NCBI GenBank assembly: GCA_917880885.1
Contig: OU862917.1
Location: forward strand, 55,565,227-55,629,226
Source of the DNA: Limnephilus marmoratus
Lineage: Eukaryota; Arthropoda; Insecta; Trichoptera; Limnephilidae
DNA: 64,000 nucleotides
Direction: 5' to 3'
Below the pieces are notes generated by a model. That model did not search any database, was not told the DNA's origin, and saw nothing but the letters and a program-made list of their open reading frames with translations. Positions 12,435-23,337 of the stretch are shown piece by piece. The stretch's first letter is position 1. The number at the start of each line of letters is the position of its first letter. Made by a program: the position numbers and the translations under genes.

Positions 12435-12577
12435 CTGCAGCCTTATTCTCCATACTCTCATGGCATCGACTTTATTTTAATCACTTTCTGCATTTTATTT
12501 TATGTACCTATGTATTATATGGATACTGCATTTAATATTGCGACAGAGACAATAGAACTTAATATACTTCCTCTAAA

Positions 12578-15568
12578 ATGGCTTCAACATTAAATATTAA
12601 TTTTGAAATTTCATCTAATGAAGAACACACTTTCTCAAATTCAACAGATTTTAAAGTAACCGTCGCCGAAAATAACTCTCTGAACATAATTTCTCAAAAT
12701 ATTAGAAGCATTAAAAAAAACTTTGATAATTTTGCAGTACTTTTACAAGATCTTAACACTCATTTTGATATTATCCTTTTAAGCGAATGTTGGATAGACG
12801 AAACTTTCACTGACATTAACATATTGGGATATACGACTTTCCACACTACTACTAAACTTAACCAAAATGATGGAATAGTCATCTTTATCAAGGAGTCACT
12901 GAACTCTTCTATCTTGGAAATAAAATTAACAGAAGCAAATTGCATCAAAATATCACTAGGATCAGATTTATCTATTTTTGCTATTTATAGGCCTCCATGC
13001 TACAAAAATATAACACCTTTCCTAAATTCCTTACAACATCTCATGGAAAACAATAAAACTACCAAACAACTCATTTTAGCAGGAGACATAAACATAAACA
13101 TTCTTGACTCTAAACCCAAAACTAACGAATATCTAAGTCTTCTAGCTCACTATGGCCTTCAGTCAACTATAAATTCTTCGACAAGAACCTCACTAGATTC
13201 AAAATCCTGTATTGATCACATTTTTGTTAAAACAAAAAATAAAACTATTTCATCCACTATTCATTCCACGGTTACCGACCATTTCACCACCACACTTGGC
13301 ATGCGATTGAAAACTGAAAAAAAATCCAAAATATATACAAATACGACACGGCATATCATAGATTTCAAAGCACTTAGCTCAGATATAAGTCATGAATCTT
13401 GGACTACAACTCTAAAAGAAACGGATCCAAACAAAGCGCTTAATGAATTTCTATTAACTCTGAATACGTTTACCACTAAACACACTATAATAAAAACCCG
13501 TAAAAACACTACACACAAAACACTTAAAATTAAACCATGGATTACAACAGGACTAGTAAAAAGTATACACAAACGGAATATGATGCATGCAAGAGTAAAC
13601 AATAACCCAATGGACAGTAAACTAAAACACAATTACTTATTATACAGAAACCTATGTAATAAACTAGTAAAGCAGGCGAAACATGAGTTCTATAGGAAAG
13701 AAATAGATAGTGCCGGAGGAGACACAAAAAAGATATGGAGAGTTATCAAAGATGCCGCCTATTCAAAACCTAAGAACAGTACTTCTATTAATAAATTGTT
13801 AGTTGATGGGGAAATCTGTTTAACAAAAAACGAACCCAAAAAAATTGCAAATCATATTAATAATCATTTTACCAACGTTGGCTTTGATTTAGCAAAAAAA
13901 ATACTTACAAAAAACCACACTACAGAAGAGCTTCTAGTCAAAGAAAGCTCTTCCTTGCGACCAAATCATTCCTTTAACATTTATAAAATAAATAAAACAG
14001 AAATTAATGAACTCATTCTTTCACTCAAAACTCATTGCGCACCTGGCCCGGACAACATATCTAACCAAATCCTGATAAATCTACGAGAATATATCGGTAC
14101 ACCTCTGCTACATATATTTAATCAAAGTTTCTGCCAATGTATTGTACCTGACAAACTTAAAATTGCCAGTATTATCCCGATCCATAAATCTGGAGATAAA
14201 ACTTTAATCTCTAACTACAGACCCATTTCACTACTTAACTCTCTATCAAAACTCCTAGAAAAAGCAATGAAAAAAAGACTGATATCCTACCTCGACAAAC
14301 ACAACTTACTATCAAGTCATCAATTCGGTTTTCAGGCAAAAATGGGCACAGACCAGGCAATTTCTGAACTAACCAACTTCATTGTAAAACACGTAGATAA
14401 GGGATCTAAAGTAATTGGAGTTTTTCTAGATCTGGCTAAGGCCTTCGACACCATCTCTCATGATCTGCTATACGAAAAACTTAAAAATATTGGCATTAAT
14501 GGAAAACCGCTTAAATGGTTCATCAGTTATACAAAAAATAGGAAACAAATAGTTGAACTAAACAAATGCCTGAGTGACACAGCAGAAATTAAGTACGGAG
14601 TACCTCAGGGTAGTGTCTTAGGCCCTATACTTTTTCTTATATATATTAATGGTCTCACTAATATTAAAATTCCAACTCTCTGCTATAATGTGATCAGCTA
14701 CGCAGATGATACTGTACTTCTTTTTAAAGAGCAATCGTGGGAAAAGGTCTTTAAAAGCGCAGAATTTGGTATGAAGGAGATAAAAAAATGGCTAGACAAA
14801 AATCTTCTTACCCTAAACACCTCGAAAACCAAATTTTTAACATTCAGTAAAACCAAAACTGGGCAACCTAAATCCGTCCCGCTTTTACATCTGTCTCCAT
14901 GTACTACATTACAAACCACAAACTGCGACTGTGAAAAAATTGAGCATTCGGATAGTATTAAGTATCTTGGTTTAACAGTGGATTGCAAACTAAAATGGGA
15001 ACTTCACATAAATTCACTTGTAATGAGAATCCGGAAACAAATATATATTTTTAAAACGATTAGAAACATTATGTCACCTAAACTATTAAAAGATGTATAC
15101 TTTTCCCTTTGCCAAAGCATTTTAATTTATGGTATATCGGCATGGGGTGGAGCCGCAGACACATACATTAAGCTGCTTAATACAGCTCATAAATCTCTTA
15201 TTAGAACTATGTACAAAAAACCATATCTTCATCCCACTGAAAATCTTTTAATTCAAAATAAAATACTTGATATCAGGAAGCTATTCATAAAGAAAATTAT
15301 CCATATAAATTGCATAAAATCGTCACCTTCCCACATATCTCACTCCCAGAACACTAGAGCTAAATTTAACAAACATTTACAAGTGCCAAAAATTAAATCC
15401 ACTCTTGCTAAAAAACATGAAACTTACCTCGCACCTTCCATATTCAACATTTTCTTAAAAGAAACACAACACAAAACTCAAACCAATAGAAAACATACAT
15501 ATAAAAACTTCAATACGTGGTTACTGAACAAAAAAAGGAATTGCATTAACAAGCTTCTTGCAAACTGA
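12578..15568 (+). CDS. ORF2 protein, APE endonuclease + reverse transcriptase
   Basis: A 996-residue polyprotein expected to nick target DNA and reverse-transcribe element RNA from the nick. An N-terminal APE-type endonuclease spans about residues 33-240, with QNIRS (N41), LLSECW (E70), YRPP (137-140), AGDININ (D170, N172), CIDHIF (D213) and TDH (234-235). The reverse transcriptase follows: NYRPISLL (546-553), FLDLAKAFD (616-624, first catalytic Asp at 618), GVPQGSVLGP (674-683), YADD (708-711) and KYLGL (795-799). A thumb and C-terminal region continues to 996. There are no stops or frameshifts, and length is normal for the group. Close homologues are often annotated 'RNA-directed DNA polymerase from mobile element jockey'. 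The relative at 18496-20801 is truncated. No RNase H domain was seen. Confidence 0.95.
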   Translation: MASTLNINFEISSNEEHTFSNSTDFKVTVAENNSLNIISQNIRSIKKNFDNFAVLLQDLNTHFDIILLSECWIDETFTDINILGYTTFHTTTKLNQNDGIVIFIKESLNSSILEIKLTEANCIKISLGSDLSIFAIYRPPCYKNITPFLNSLQHLMENNKTTKQLILAGDININILDSKPKTNEYLSLLAHYGLQSTINSSTRTSLDSKSCIDHIFVKTKNKTISSTIHSTVTDHFTTTLGMRLKTEKKSKIYTNTTRHIIDFKALSSDISHESWTTTLKETDPNKALNEFLLTLNTFTTKHTIIKTRKNTTHKTLKIKPWITTGLVKSIHKRNMMHARVNNNPMDSKLKHNYLLYRNLCNKLVKQAKHEFYRKEIDSAGGDTKKIWRVIKDAAYSKPKNSTSINKLLVDGEICLTKNEPKKIANHINNHFTNVGFDLAKKILTKNHTTEELLVKESSSLRPNHSFNIYKINKTEINELILSLKTHCAPGPDNISNQILINLREYIGTPLLHIFNQSFCQCIVPDKLKIASIIPIHKSGDKTLISNYRPISLLNSLSKLLEKAMKKRLISYLDKHNLLSSHQFGFQAKMGTDQAISELTNFIVKHVDKGSKVIGVFLDLAKAFDTISHDLLYEKLKNIGINGKPLKWFISYTKNRKQIVELNKCLSDTAEIKYGVPQGSVLGPILFLIYINGLTNIKIPTLCYNVISYADDTVLLFKEQSWEKVFKSAEFGMKEIKKWLDKNLLTLNTSKTKFLTFSKTKTGQPKSVPLLHLSPCTTLQTTNCDCEKIEHSDSIKYLGLTVDCKLKWELHINSLVMRIRKQIYIFKTIRNIMSPKLLKDVYFSLCQSILIYGISAWGGAADTYIKLLNTAHKSLIRTMYKKPYLHPTENLLIQNKILDIRKLFIKKIIHINCIKSSPSHISHSQNTRAKFNKHLQVPKIKSTLAKKHETYLAPSIFNIFLKETQHKTQTNRKHTYKNFNTWLLNKKRNCINKLLAN

Positions 15569-15855
15569 ACGTGTTAATTTTTTATACTTTGTATATTATT
15601 ATTTAAACATATATTAAAATTTAAAAAAAAAAAAGAACTTTCATACTGAAAATGTTCATTTACTTTATATATGTCTGTAAATTTTTTTATATCTAGATTA
15701 TTATATGTAGGTTATCTTTTGTATTTTTATTTAAGTTTTTCTTTTGTACTTTGTATTATTATTATTTAAGTTATGCTTTTGTACTTTGTATTTTTATTTA
15801 TTATCTTTGTATTTTTTTGCTATATTCTTTATTGATATATGTAATTATAGATACT

Positions 15856-15898
15856 GCTACCCGGCTCAGAACAGATATTGTCTAGTGAGTCGGGTAGC
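15856..15898 (+). promoter_or_regulatory. 3'-UTR hairpin of the CR1/L2-type LINE
   Basis: A 13-bp outer stem, GCTACCCGGCTCA with TGAGTCGGGTAGC (one G-U pair), and an inner AGA/TCT pairing round a 5-nt loop. The same architecture recurs at 20870-20907 and 22821-22858 with different stem bases. A likely RT recognition structure, by analogy with other stringent-type LINEs. Confidence 0.6.
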
Positions 15899-15974
15899 GC
15901 ACAAATATGTAAATGTAAAACTCTTGATATTAATAAACGCCCGGGTTACCGGCACCTTAAAAAAAAAAAAAAAT

Positions 15975-16260
15975 AGTGCAGTTTACACGCGGTAGAAGCG
16001 AAACTTTACCAAAACAATCTCAACCAATACTTGAAAAGTGAGGTCATAATCAAAGCGACCAATTGAATGAGCGCAGACCAGCGTAATTTCCGATTCACAT
16101 CTCAACCAATAGGAGCCTTTAAAAGTGACATCATAATCAAAGCGGTCAATGAGCGCAGATGCAGTAATCGTCATTTCCGTTTCATCCGAAATCCCAATTA
16201 TATCGGTGCTATAGAAGTTTCACTTCAAAAACTCTTCAAAAAGGGACGCCACTGGCGTCA
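15975..16260. repeat. Dispersed repeat with inverted motif ends
   Basis: Begins GCAGTTTACACGCGGTAGAAG and ends near GAAGTTTCACTTC (16215-16228), giving inverted GAAGYGAAAC/GTTTCACTTC motifs. Pieces recur at 38515-38590 and on the other strand at 39640-39690 and 39865-39890. The LINE poly-A abuts its left edge, so the LINE probably inserted into it. Confidence 0.5.
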
Positions 16261-16654
16261 ATGGCCATAATTCCAGCTTTATGAATATGGATGTCCTTTG
16301 GGTGCACTGCTATCTGTCTCCGGCTGAAACATGAATGGTCTGGAATGATAATAATTACCTATTGTTGAGGTTAGATTGCTTTTCGAATAAGTGCATTAAA
16401 GGGTCTGCTTACTTTGCTTGCAGTCATACGGACCGTGGTGGTCTATGGTCAATTTTATTGCTACACGTGAGTTTAATAATAATATTGTAATATTATGCAT
16501 CATTATTACAGGATAAGGTCAGTGGCCTAGTACTACATCTTTTTGTTTTGATACCAGGGGTCTTGTTGTTTTGGATCAATAATTATAACATCGATAGATA
16601 GGCTTCATCGAAGCCAGAGTCAAGTTAACACCCCAGAAGGTAGGATCTACTGCT

Positions 16655-16990
16655 GGCTCCGTGCAAATCGCAAATACGTCTCATTGTTGAATTCGGCAGA
16701 CACCCTGATCTGGAGCCCCAAAATACCTGAAAAAACCCTTGACTCTGTGCGGAAACGGGCAGTCTGTTTGATAGATTCCACTATTTTAACAAGCGCCTTG
16801 CAATATTTAGAGCACAGGCGTCAGATAGGTAGGCTGTTCTTATTCTACTGATATTCCAATAGAAAATGCTCCTAAACACGCCGAACGCGCGATCGAGAAC
16901 CGGTCACCTCTATGCTCGTTCTTGAGTTCAGCTGTCGTCTGCCAGTGTTTTTCATCGCTATATTATGTGGAAATGTTGAACAATTATTTC
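16655..16990 (+). pseudogene. Jockey-type reverse transcriptase C-terminal fragment
   Basis: Translation contains TLDSVRKRAVCLID followed by ALQYLEHRRQIGRLFLFY, closely matching the RT tail at 58198-58563 (TLDSMQKRAVRLID; SLEHRRRVGMLSWFYRYY). An in-frame stop follows LFLFY. A dead 3' piece of a LINE. Upstream and downstream limits are approximate. Confidence 0.75.
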
Positions 16991-17741
16991 ATTTTATATT
17001 TAAAATGTTGAAAAAAATATATTATAGCACTTATCGTGATTAATTTTGGGTTGTTATGCCATGTTGCGCAACCTCGGCAGACGTGTCTACACATTGGCCG
17101 AGAAAATCAAAAATCATTCCATACTTTACAACTAATACGTTTTTGGTGCGACTTGACCCACGTATATTGAACGAGGTTAACTTGAATGTGCCTAATGCCA
17201 AGTAGGTATTTCTGCGAGCCGAATCACGAATTACTTCGTTCCTTTCCATAATTCGTGGCTCGGCTCGCGTTCATGTTCATGCATGTATACGCAGAATAAC
17301 AAGTATAATCATGAGAGATCCCAAGCACTTTAAGAGATCATAATTTTTGACTTAAAATACTAAAGCACTCATGGCACGAAGAATAGTTCCAGAGATTGAC
17401 TAAAAAACGTGTTCACCTAAAAATTTTTTGGGGGTTTCTAAGGTATTGATCGATCATTCCTGATAATAACAAGGATGAATACAATGGATAGTATGGATAT
17501 TCTCTCACATACAGGTAACGCGTAAACCTTTTGTTACAAACAATCAAATTAAACCCTCAGTAATACTTTGCGGCTCCATCACTGAATAAACAATATTGAA
17601 TTCGATATACTTTTGAAATTTTGACTTTCAAAAAGAAAGTTATCTAACCAAAATCTGAAAACTATTTAAGTAGGTGCCTACCTATTGCACAAAAAAAGTT
17701 TTTCAATCTTTATCTATATCTATACATGGATATATCTATAT
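16991..17741. other. No recognisable feature
   Basis: AT-rich spacer. A 69-codon minus-strand frame (17040-17249) shows no known motif and is probably chance. Confidence 0.5.
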
Positions 17742-18495
17742 ATGGATAATTGTATGCAAGAATTGAAAGAGATGGGATTGGGCGCGAAATTGAATAATCT
17801 GGAAGAATGTTGCCTGTTGTATGCTGGTGATGCGGTGCTGATATCTAACAGTATGGAAGATCTACACTCTCTCGTGTCAAGGATGAATGAAGTATGTATG
17901 AAGAATGAGTTAATGATGAATGTAAGTAAGTCTAAAGTCATGGCGTTTGAAAGAGAGAGTACGAAAACAGTATGCAATATAGTTGTGAATGATGAATACT
18001 TGGAGCAGGTGGATGAGTTTGTTTATTTGGGAAGTATGTTAACGAGAGATGGGAATTCTGATAGACATATTGAAAGAAGGGTGAATGCAGGTAACTCTAT
18101 TAATGGAGGACTGAACGCCGTTGGCACCAACAAAAAACTGTCCAAAGACGCGAAACTAGCCGTCCATAATGTACTGGTACCTACCCTGATGTATGGCAGT
18201 GAGGCATGGAACTGGCAGAGGAAGGATGAAAGTAGACTGAACGCTGTAGAAATGAGATCCCTAAGGCGTATGTGTGGTAAAACCATGTATGATCGTGTGA
18301 GAAATGTGGAAATCCCCAAAGAATGCAAGGCTGATGTAAGCGTAATAAGTAATAAGTAAGATCAAGAAAGGAATGCTTCGATGGTTTGGGCATGTAGAGC
18401 GAATGAACGAGGAAAGGAGTGTAAGGAGAATATATGACGCAAATGTGAATGGTAGAAGAAGTCGAGGACGCCCAAGAAAGACATGGCACGACCAA
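17742..18495 (+). pseudogene. RTE-like LINE reverse transcriptase, C-terminal part (interrupted)
   Basis: The translation covers the palm and thumb of a reverse transcriptase: LLYAGDAVLIS, NVSKSKVMAFE, EFVYLGSMLTRDG, TLMYGSEAW, NAVEMRSLRRMCG. It then reaches the C-terminal block LRWFGHVERMNEE...RGRPRKTWHDQ. The catalytic YADD reads YAGD. A small insertion at about 18347-18357 shifts the frame before the C-terminal block. At 18495 the gene is cut by a second LINE and resumes exactly at 21011. RTE assignment is by overall look of the tail and the (GTTA)n end, so moderate. Confidence 0.8.
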
Positions 18496-20801
18496 CTAAA
18501 GCCATTATTTATACTACCACATTGACAGACCATTACACAATAATTCTATCTATAACAAAAAATAACTCTTATGTAAACCAAAATACGAAATCACTCCTAA
18601 CGAAGTCTGAAACAAATTGGGAAAACGTCAAAAGGGAATTATCAATGAATGACTGGACCGCCCTTCTGGAAAAAGATGATACTGAGACTGCTTGGAGTTA
18701 TTTTGTAGAAATTATACAGCACAGTATTCTATCTAACACCAAAACCACAGATAAAAAGGTATCTCATAAAAATATTCACATTAAACCATGGATCAGTCAA
18801 AATATTATAAACTCAATCAGAAAAAGAGATGAACTGCACAGAAAAGTAAAAAGCAACCCTTATGATGTCCATACACTTCGATTCTACAAAAGATATCGTA
18901 ATACATGTAAAAATGTAATTCGTTATGCTAAAGAAACATTCTATAAAAACAAAATCGATGAATGCAATAATGATTCCCGTAAACTCTGGCAGATCATTAA
19001 TGAAATTACAAATACTAAAGCATCGCATAAAGACTAAAACATTAAAGAATTAAACATTGATGAGATTCCCACATCTTTTACGAAACACCCAGACAAACTT
19101 CTTGACTTTATAAACAACTACTTTTGCAATATAGGCTCTAACCTTGCAAATAAAATTAAACAAAATTCTACTACTGTTGAAAACACAATGAGAAATGATG
19201 ATGTAAATCATGAAAACAGCCTCAATATAGTCAAGATAACAAATGACGAAATAAGAAATATTATAACCTCCTTAAACACAAATACCTCATCGGGAAATGA
19301 ACTGATATCAAGCAAATCAATTAAATACCTACAAAATGAGTTAATTCAACCACTGACATACCTTGTAAATCTATCAATATCTAAAGGTGTTTTTCCCGCT
19401 TGTCTTAAAATTGCTACGATCATACCATTATATAAAAATGGTCCCAAAAATGATATTTCAAATTATCGACCAATTAGTATTTTAACTCCTCTATCGAAAA
19501 TATTGGAAAAAGTAATAAAAAAACAAGTTCTTACATTTTTGGATACCAATAAAGTATTATCACCTACGCAGTATGGTTTTAGGAAAAACCTGGGTACTGG
19601 TGATGCTATAGCTAATGTAACTAATACAATTATTAGAAAGCTGGATGAAGGCAAAAAATGCTTAGCAGTTTTCATTGATCTTCAAAAAGCTTTCGATACA
19701 ATTGATCATAAAATACTGTACTTAAAACTAAAAAAAAATGGAATAACTGAAACTACTCTAAACCTACTTAGAAGTTATTTAACTGGAAGAGAACAAATTG
19801 TACAAATTGGTAAAAGAAAGAGCAAATCTCTTCCAATTAAATTCGGGGTCCCCCAGGGAAGCGTATTAGGACCAATACTATTTCTCATATATATAAATGA
19901 CCTTATGAATCTTCCCATAAATGGAAACATAATGAGCTTTGCAGATGACACTGTTATTATATTCCACGAACAAGATTGGACAAGAACTTACAAAGAGGCG
20001 GAACATGGCCTGGCTGTACTTCAAAACTGGCTAAAAGTAAACTCCCTTACATTAAATGTAAATAAAACTAAATATCTCACTTTCTCCAAAAACAAAAGAG
20101 GACAACCAATGAATGTGCATACCCTCAAATTACATGAATGTCAAAATACTTTTCCACAATGTTCCTGCCCGTCTATATCCCAAACAAAAAGTATTAAATA
20201 TCTTGGGATTGAAATTGATGAAAATCTACAGTGGAATTCACACATTGATCTTACCTCAAAAAAGCTAACAAAACTCATCTACTTCTTCAAAAAATTAAGA
20301 AACATCTTGTCGATGAGGGATCTAAAGAGAGTATATTATGCTTTATGCCACTCTCGATTGGAATATGGAGTAATAGGATGGGGCTCAGCAGCATCTAATC
20401 ACTTAAAACAACTTAAGATAACTCAGAATTGCATCATAAAGACCATTCTAAAGGTCCCCATAAGGACGTCAACAACAGAAATTTTTAAACAGTTTGATGT
20501 TCCAAGCATACAGAAAATCTATGCCAAAAACATTCTAGTACATCACCACAAAAACGACCCAGAGAAAGAAACCTCACATGCTCATAAAACCAGAGCCAAA
20601 CAAACAGACACACTTAATATACCAAAGTGTAACTCCTCATTTGGTCAAAGAAGTTCTGAATTTTTAGCAGTAAAGTTATATAACAAACTCCCACTTAGTA
20701 TCAAACAATTTAAAACAAAAAATAGCTACATTATGGACATTAAATGTTGGCTGAAGGAACTACCGGAAAATGACCTTACTAGTATACTTAAAACATCATA
20801 G
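18496..20801 (+). pseudogene. Truncated ORF2 (endonuclease end + reverse transcriptase)
   Basis: One frame from 18496 to 20801 interrupted only by a TAA at 19035-19037. It retains the endonuclease LTDHYT motif, then NYRPISIL, FIDLQKAFD, GVPQGSVLGP, SFADDTVIIF (FADD in place of YADD), KYLGIEID and YGVIGWG. Reverse transcriptase residues are therefore intact, but the N-terminal endonuclease is absent and the stop separates the linker from RT. Clearly related to, but distinct from, the ORF2 at 12578-15568. Confidence 0.85.
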
Positions 20802-20869
20802 AAGTTTCTGGAAAACTCTATCCAAACAAGTTAAACCATAGAAGTCGCTGAAAAACTTATCCAAAGCAT

Positions 20870-20907
20870 AGTCCCCCTCAGCACAGGATCTCCTAGTGAG
20901 GAGGACT
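20870..20907 (+). promoter_or_regulatory. 3'-UTR hairpin, second LINE subfamily
   Basis: The outer stem AGTCCCCCTCA pairs with TGAGGAGGACT (one C-A mismatch), with inner AGG/CCT around a 4-nt loop. Same layout as 15856-15898: CTCA, NNAC, AGR, loop, YCT, AG, TGAG. Confidence 0.6.
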
Positions 20908-21010
20908 TCGAATATATTTATATTTTATATATACATCTAACTAACATGTTTCATATATAAATGTAAAAATATTATATAGTTACTAAATAATAAAAAAAAA
21001 AAAAAAAAAA

Positions 21011-21182
21011 GTGAATGAGATACTTGAGTCGGGCCATGTCAAGAGTCAGAATAATAGAAGAGAATTTATGAGACGTTGTATGAATGTAAACGAGGCAAGG
21101 AATGTGTGCCAAGACCGGGATGTTTGGCGGTCCGTACTCTCTGCCTACCCCTGCGGGGAAACGGCGTGATGGTTAGTTAGTT
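21011..21182 (+). pseudogene. RTE-like LINE, C-terminus and 3' end (continuation)
   Basis: Resumes the gene cut at 18495: LESGHVKSQNNRREFMRRC and the conserved end VWRSVLSAYPCGETA followed by a stop. The element then ends in short GTTA repeats (GATGGTTAGTTAGTTAAG). Confidence 0.8.
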
Positions 21183-21860
21183 AAGTTTTTCATACAGTTT
21201 ACAATCAAGATTGCCAAGGTCTATATTAAATTAGCTGATTACTGCCCAAATCTGCCCACAAACAAAAATCCCCTTCACCCTCAATTACCGTGTCCTTTGC
21301 ACTCACCACCCGCAGACCAACAAGCCAGCAATATCACCAGAATCGCTGTCAGGCAGGTCAGCGATGTGATGTAAAGCCGGGGACATGACTGGGACTAGGG
21401 ACTCGGACTGGGGAGTGGGTCCCCCTCGGCAGGCACTTTACGTTTTATCGCTAAAAAATAATCAACGCATCAAAGGAACCTTTTTTCCTGCCGCCGTAAT
21501 TATTCAATACCTACTGCTTCCCTTGGTCTGAATGGACTGGTTTTTTAAAGCGACCTTGATATTATTATTTTTGCTACAGTTAACATTGTGAAAATAATTC
21601 TTGGCAAGCATTTTTGTTAAATGTTCCCTCACGGCCCTTTATAAAATAAAAGAATTAAAATCAAATATCGATTTTTTTCTTCACGTTACGATTGTTGATA
21701 CAGCTCTAACATATGATCCGTCCTTCCTCCACCCAACCTGTTATCAAAGTACCTATCCTTATCCGAGAGTGTATAGCAAAAATACCAATGCGCGTGACAT
21801 TTACAACAATAAATTATCATACACCCAGTATGTTCCATGCAGACTGTGCCATGATCACCA
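21183..21860. other. No recognisable feature
   Basis: Unassigned sequence. Two overlapping short plus-strand frames and one minus-strand frame (21601-21922) show no family resemblance. Confidence 0.5.
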
Positions 21861-21864
21861 TTCA

Positions 21865-21985
21865 CCATAGTGATCTCTCAGTGCATTTAATATCGACTCT
21901 GTTAAAGAAGCCTGTGCAATGATCAACCATAGTGATCTCTCAGTACATTTAATATCGAATCTGCCAAAAAAACCGGTGCAGTTAA
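21865..21985. repeat. Tandem duplication, 61-bp unit
   Basis: CCATAGTGATCTCTCAGTGC and the following 40 bases occur twice in tandem (from 21865 and from 21926) with a few substitutions. Confidence 0.8.
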
Positions 21986-22765
21986 CCTATTCAATTGATA
22001 CTCGTTTATTACGAAACTGTTATGTGCTTGTGCAGTGATTAGTATACTGATTCACCATAATACGGTATCAAAAGAATGGGGGTAGGTCGGTCCTTACGAT
22101 TATCCCATATTTACCAACTCCCACATAGATGTGTCAGCTTGAAAAGGTTATAATAATTATTGATTACAGTCCAAATCAGAAAAAACTACAAATTGATTCG
22201 CATAAAAAAACACCTAGACGTTCTTTCAACGAGAGTTTGTTAATATTTTGGTAGAAAGCAGTCACTTTTTGTTTTCACATATTAACTAAAATAAAACAAT
22301 AATTTTGTAAACATGAATTAAGATTTTGTTAAATTAAATTAACGTGACAGCTTTTTTGCACCTTCTTCATTATTTCGTCTACGTAAATTATTATAATAAT
22401 GTGTTTTGTTAAATTACCCTCTACTTATTTCTTTGTATAATTTAGATAACTATAAGTAGGTATAATTATGTAATGTTATTTTACACGTGGGGCGCTGTAG
22501 GAGTAATTTTAAAAAATATGGTCATTGAATGAAGAAGCAAAATATATTTTTTAAATAATATTATCTTCACTAACATTATAAAGAAATAATGCAAAACTGT
22601 GACATTAAAATGTCATAATAATAATAATAATAATGACTAATTTAGTTAATAAAATAAAATAAAATGGTTACCCTAAAAGTCTACATTAATGTACTACCTA
22701 GCGCCATCAGTTTAGTAGGTACCAGTAGGTACCCATAATCTCAATCTGTAAGAAATACAACAATA
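21986..22765. other. No recognisable feature
   Basis: AT-rich spacer with short ATA/ATAA simple runs near 22617-22635. Confidence 0.5.
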
Positions 22766-22769
22766 TTGT

Positions 22770-22925
22770 TCTTTCAAAATCTGTATAATTTTGTGTTATT
22801 TTGTTAACTTGTATAATTATTGTTAACCTCAACACAGGCTTGTCCTAGTGAGGTAACAAATTGTATTGTAAACATTTTTAGCTGCAGTGTAAAGAAACAA
22901 TAAATAAAATTAAAATAATTAAAAA
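22770..22925 (+). mobile_element. CR1/L2-type LINE, 3' end only, with family hairpin
   Basis: No RT coding remains, but 22821-22858 forms the same hairpin as the two larger LINEs: TGTT(A)ACCTCA pairs with TGAGGTAACA, with inner AGG/CCT round CTTGT. It is followed by an A-rich end with AATAAA. Recognised only through this structure and its position near an A-rich terminus. Confidence 0.55.
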
Positions 22926-23093
22926 ATCGTTTTTTTTAATAATGCAGTTATTGTAGCATTTTTTGTTTTAACATAGTAACTCAAATAACATTTTAAATGC
23001 GATTTAATTGAGTGTAATGGAAATGCATAAAAGGGATGTATGTTTACGGTGCTTTAGTGTATATTTTTGTATATTTAATGTATATTATTCACA

Positions 23094-23335
23094 ATTTGGG
23101 AGGCGGGAATGGGGAACCTTTATTGGATAACCAACACCTCTGCCATAGGTCACCCCAAGTGGTTCGCTACGTTTGGTGATTTAGCAGAGGTGCCCGGGTT
23201 CATGGGGTGAGGTTTGTCTAGGTCTTAGAGGCGGATGACCAGGACATGCTGAACCCCAGATTCCTACCCACCCCTTAAACCCTTTTCCTTCCCAGAACTC
23301 TCCTCTCCTTCCTTTCCTTAAAAAAAACCCTGGCT
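23094..23335 (+). repeat. SINE B, truncated by palindromic element
   Basis: Matches SINE B from the 5' end (GGAGGCGGGAATGGGG) through GGTGACTTAGCAG-type and CCCGGGTTCATGGGG blocks to TTCCTTTCCTTAAAA. An internal stretch is deleted, and the 3' hairpin tail is missing because of the element starting at 23338. Confidence 0.85.
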
Positions 23336-23337
23336 TA

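Larger units (their letters stand above)
11230..15973 (+). mobile_element. CR1/L2-group non-LTR retrotransposon, apparently complete
   Basis: Two-ORF LINE with ORF1 at 11454-12434, ORF2 at 12578-15568, a 3' untranslated region with a hairpin (15856-15898), AATAAA at 15932-15937 and a poly-A end at about 15959-15973. The 5' limit is uncertain. A more GC-rich leader starts near 11230, and no target duplication matching the 3' flank was found. The 3' flank is another repeat (15975-16260), also seen near 39.65 kb. With both ORFs open and all catalytic motifs present this copy could still be active. Placement in the CR1/L2/Jockey assemblage rests on the endonuclease plus RT layout and the ORF1 type. 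Confidence 0.85.
18496..21010 (+). mobile_element. 5'-truncated CR1/L2-type LINE nested in RTE-like LINE
   Basis: Starts inside the endonuclease region of ORF2, about residue 220 of the full element at 12578-15568, and ends in poly-A at about 20991-21010. The host LINE reads GACCAA | GTGAAT across the join, with no target duplication and no loss, as comparison with 38865-38880 shows. The 3' UTR carries the family hairpin at 20870-20907. A different subfamily from the 11-16 kb copy. Confidence 0.85.
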
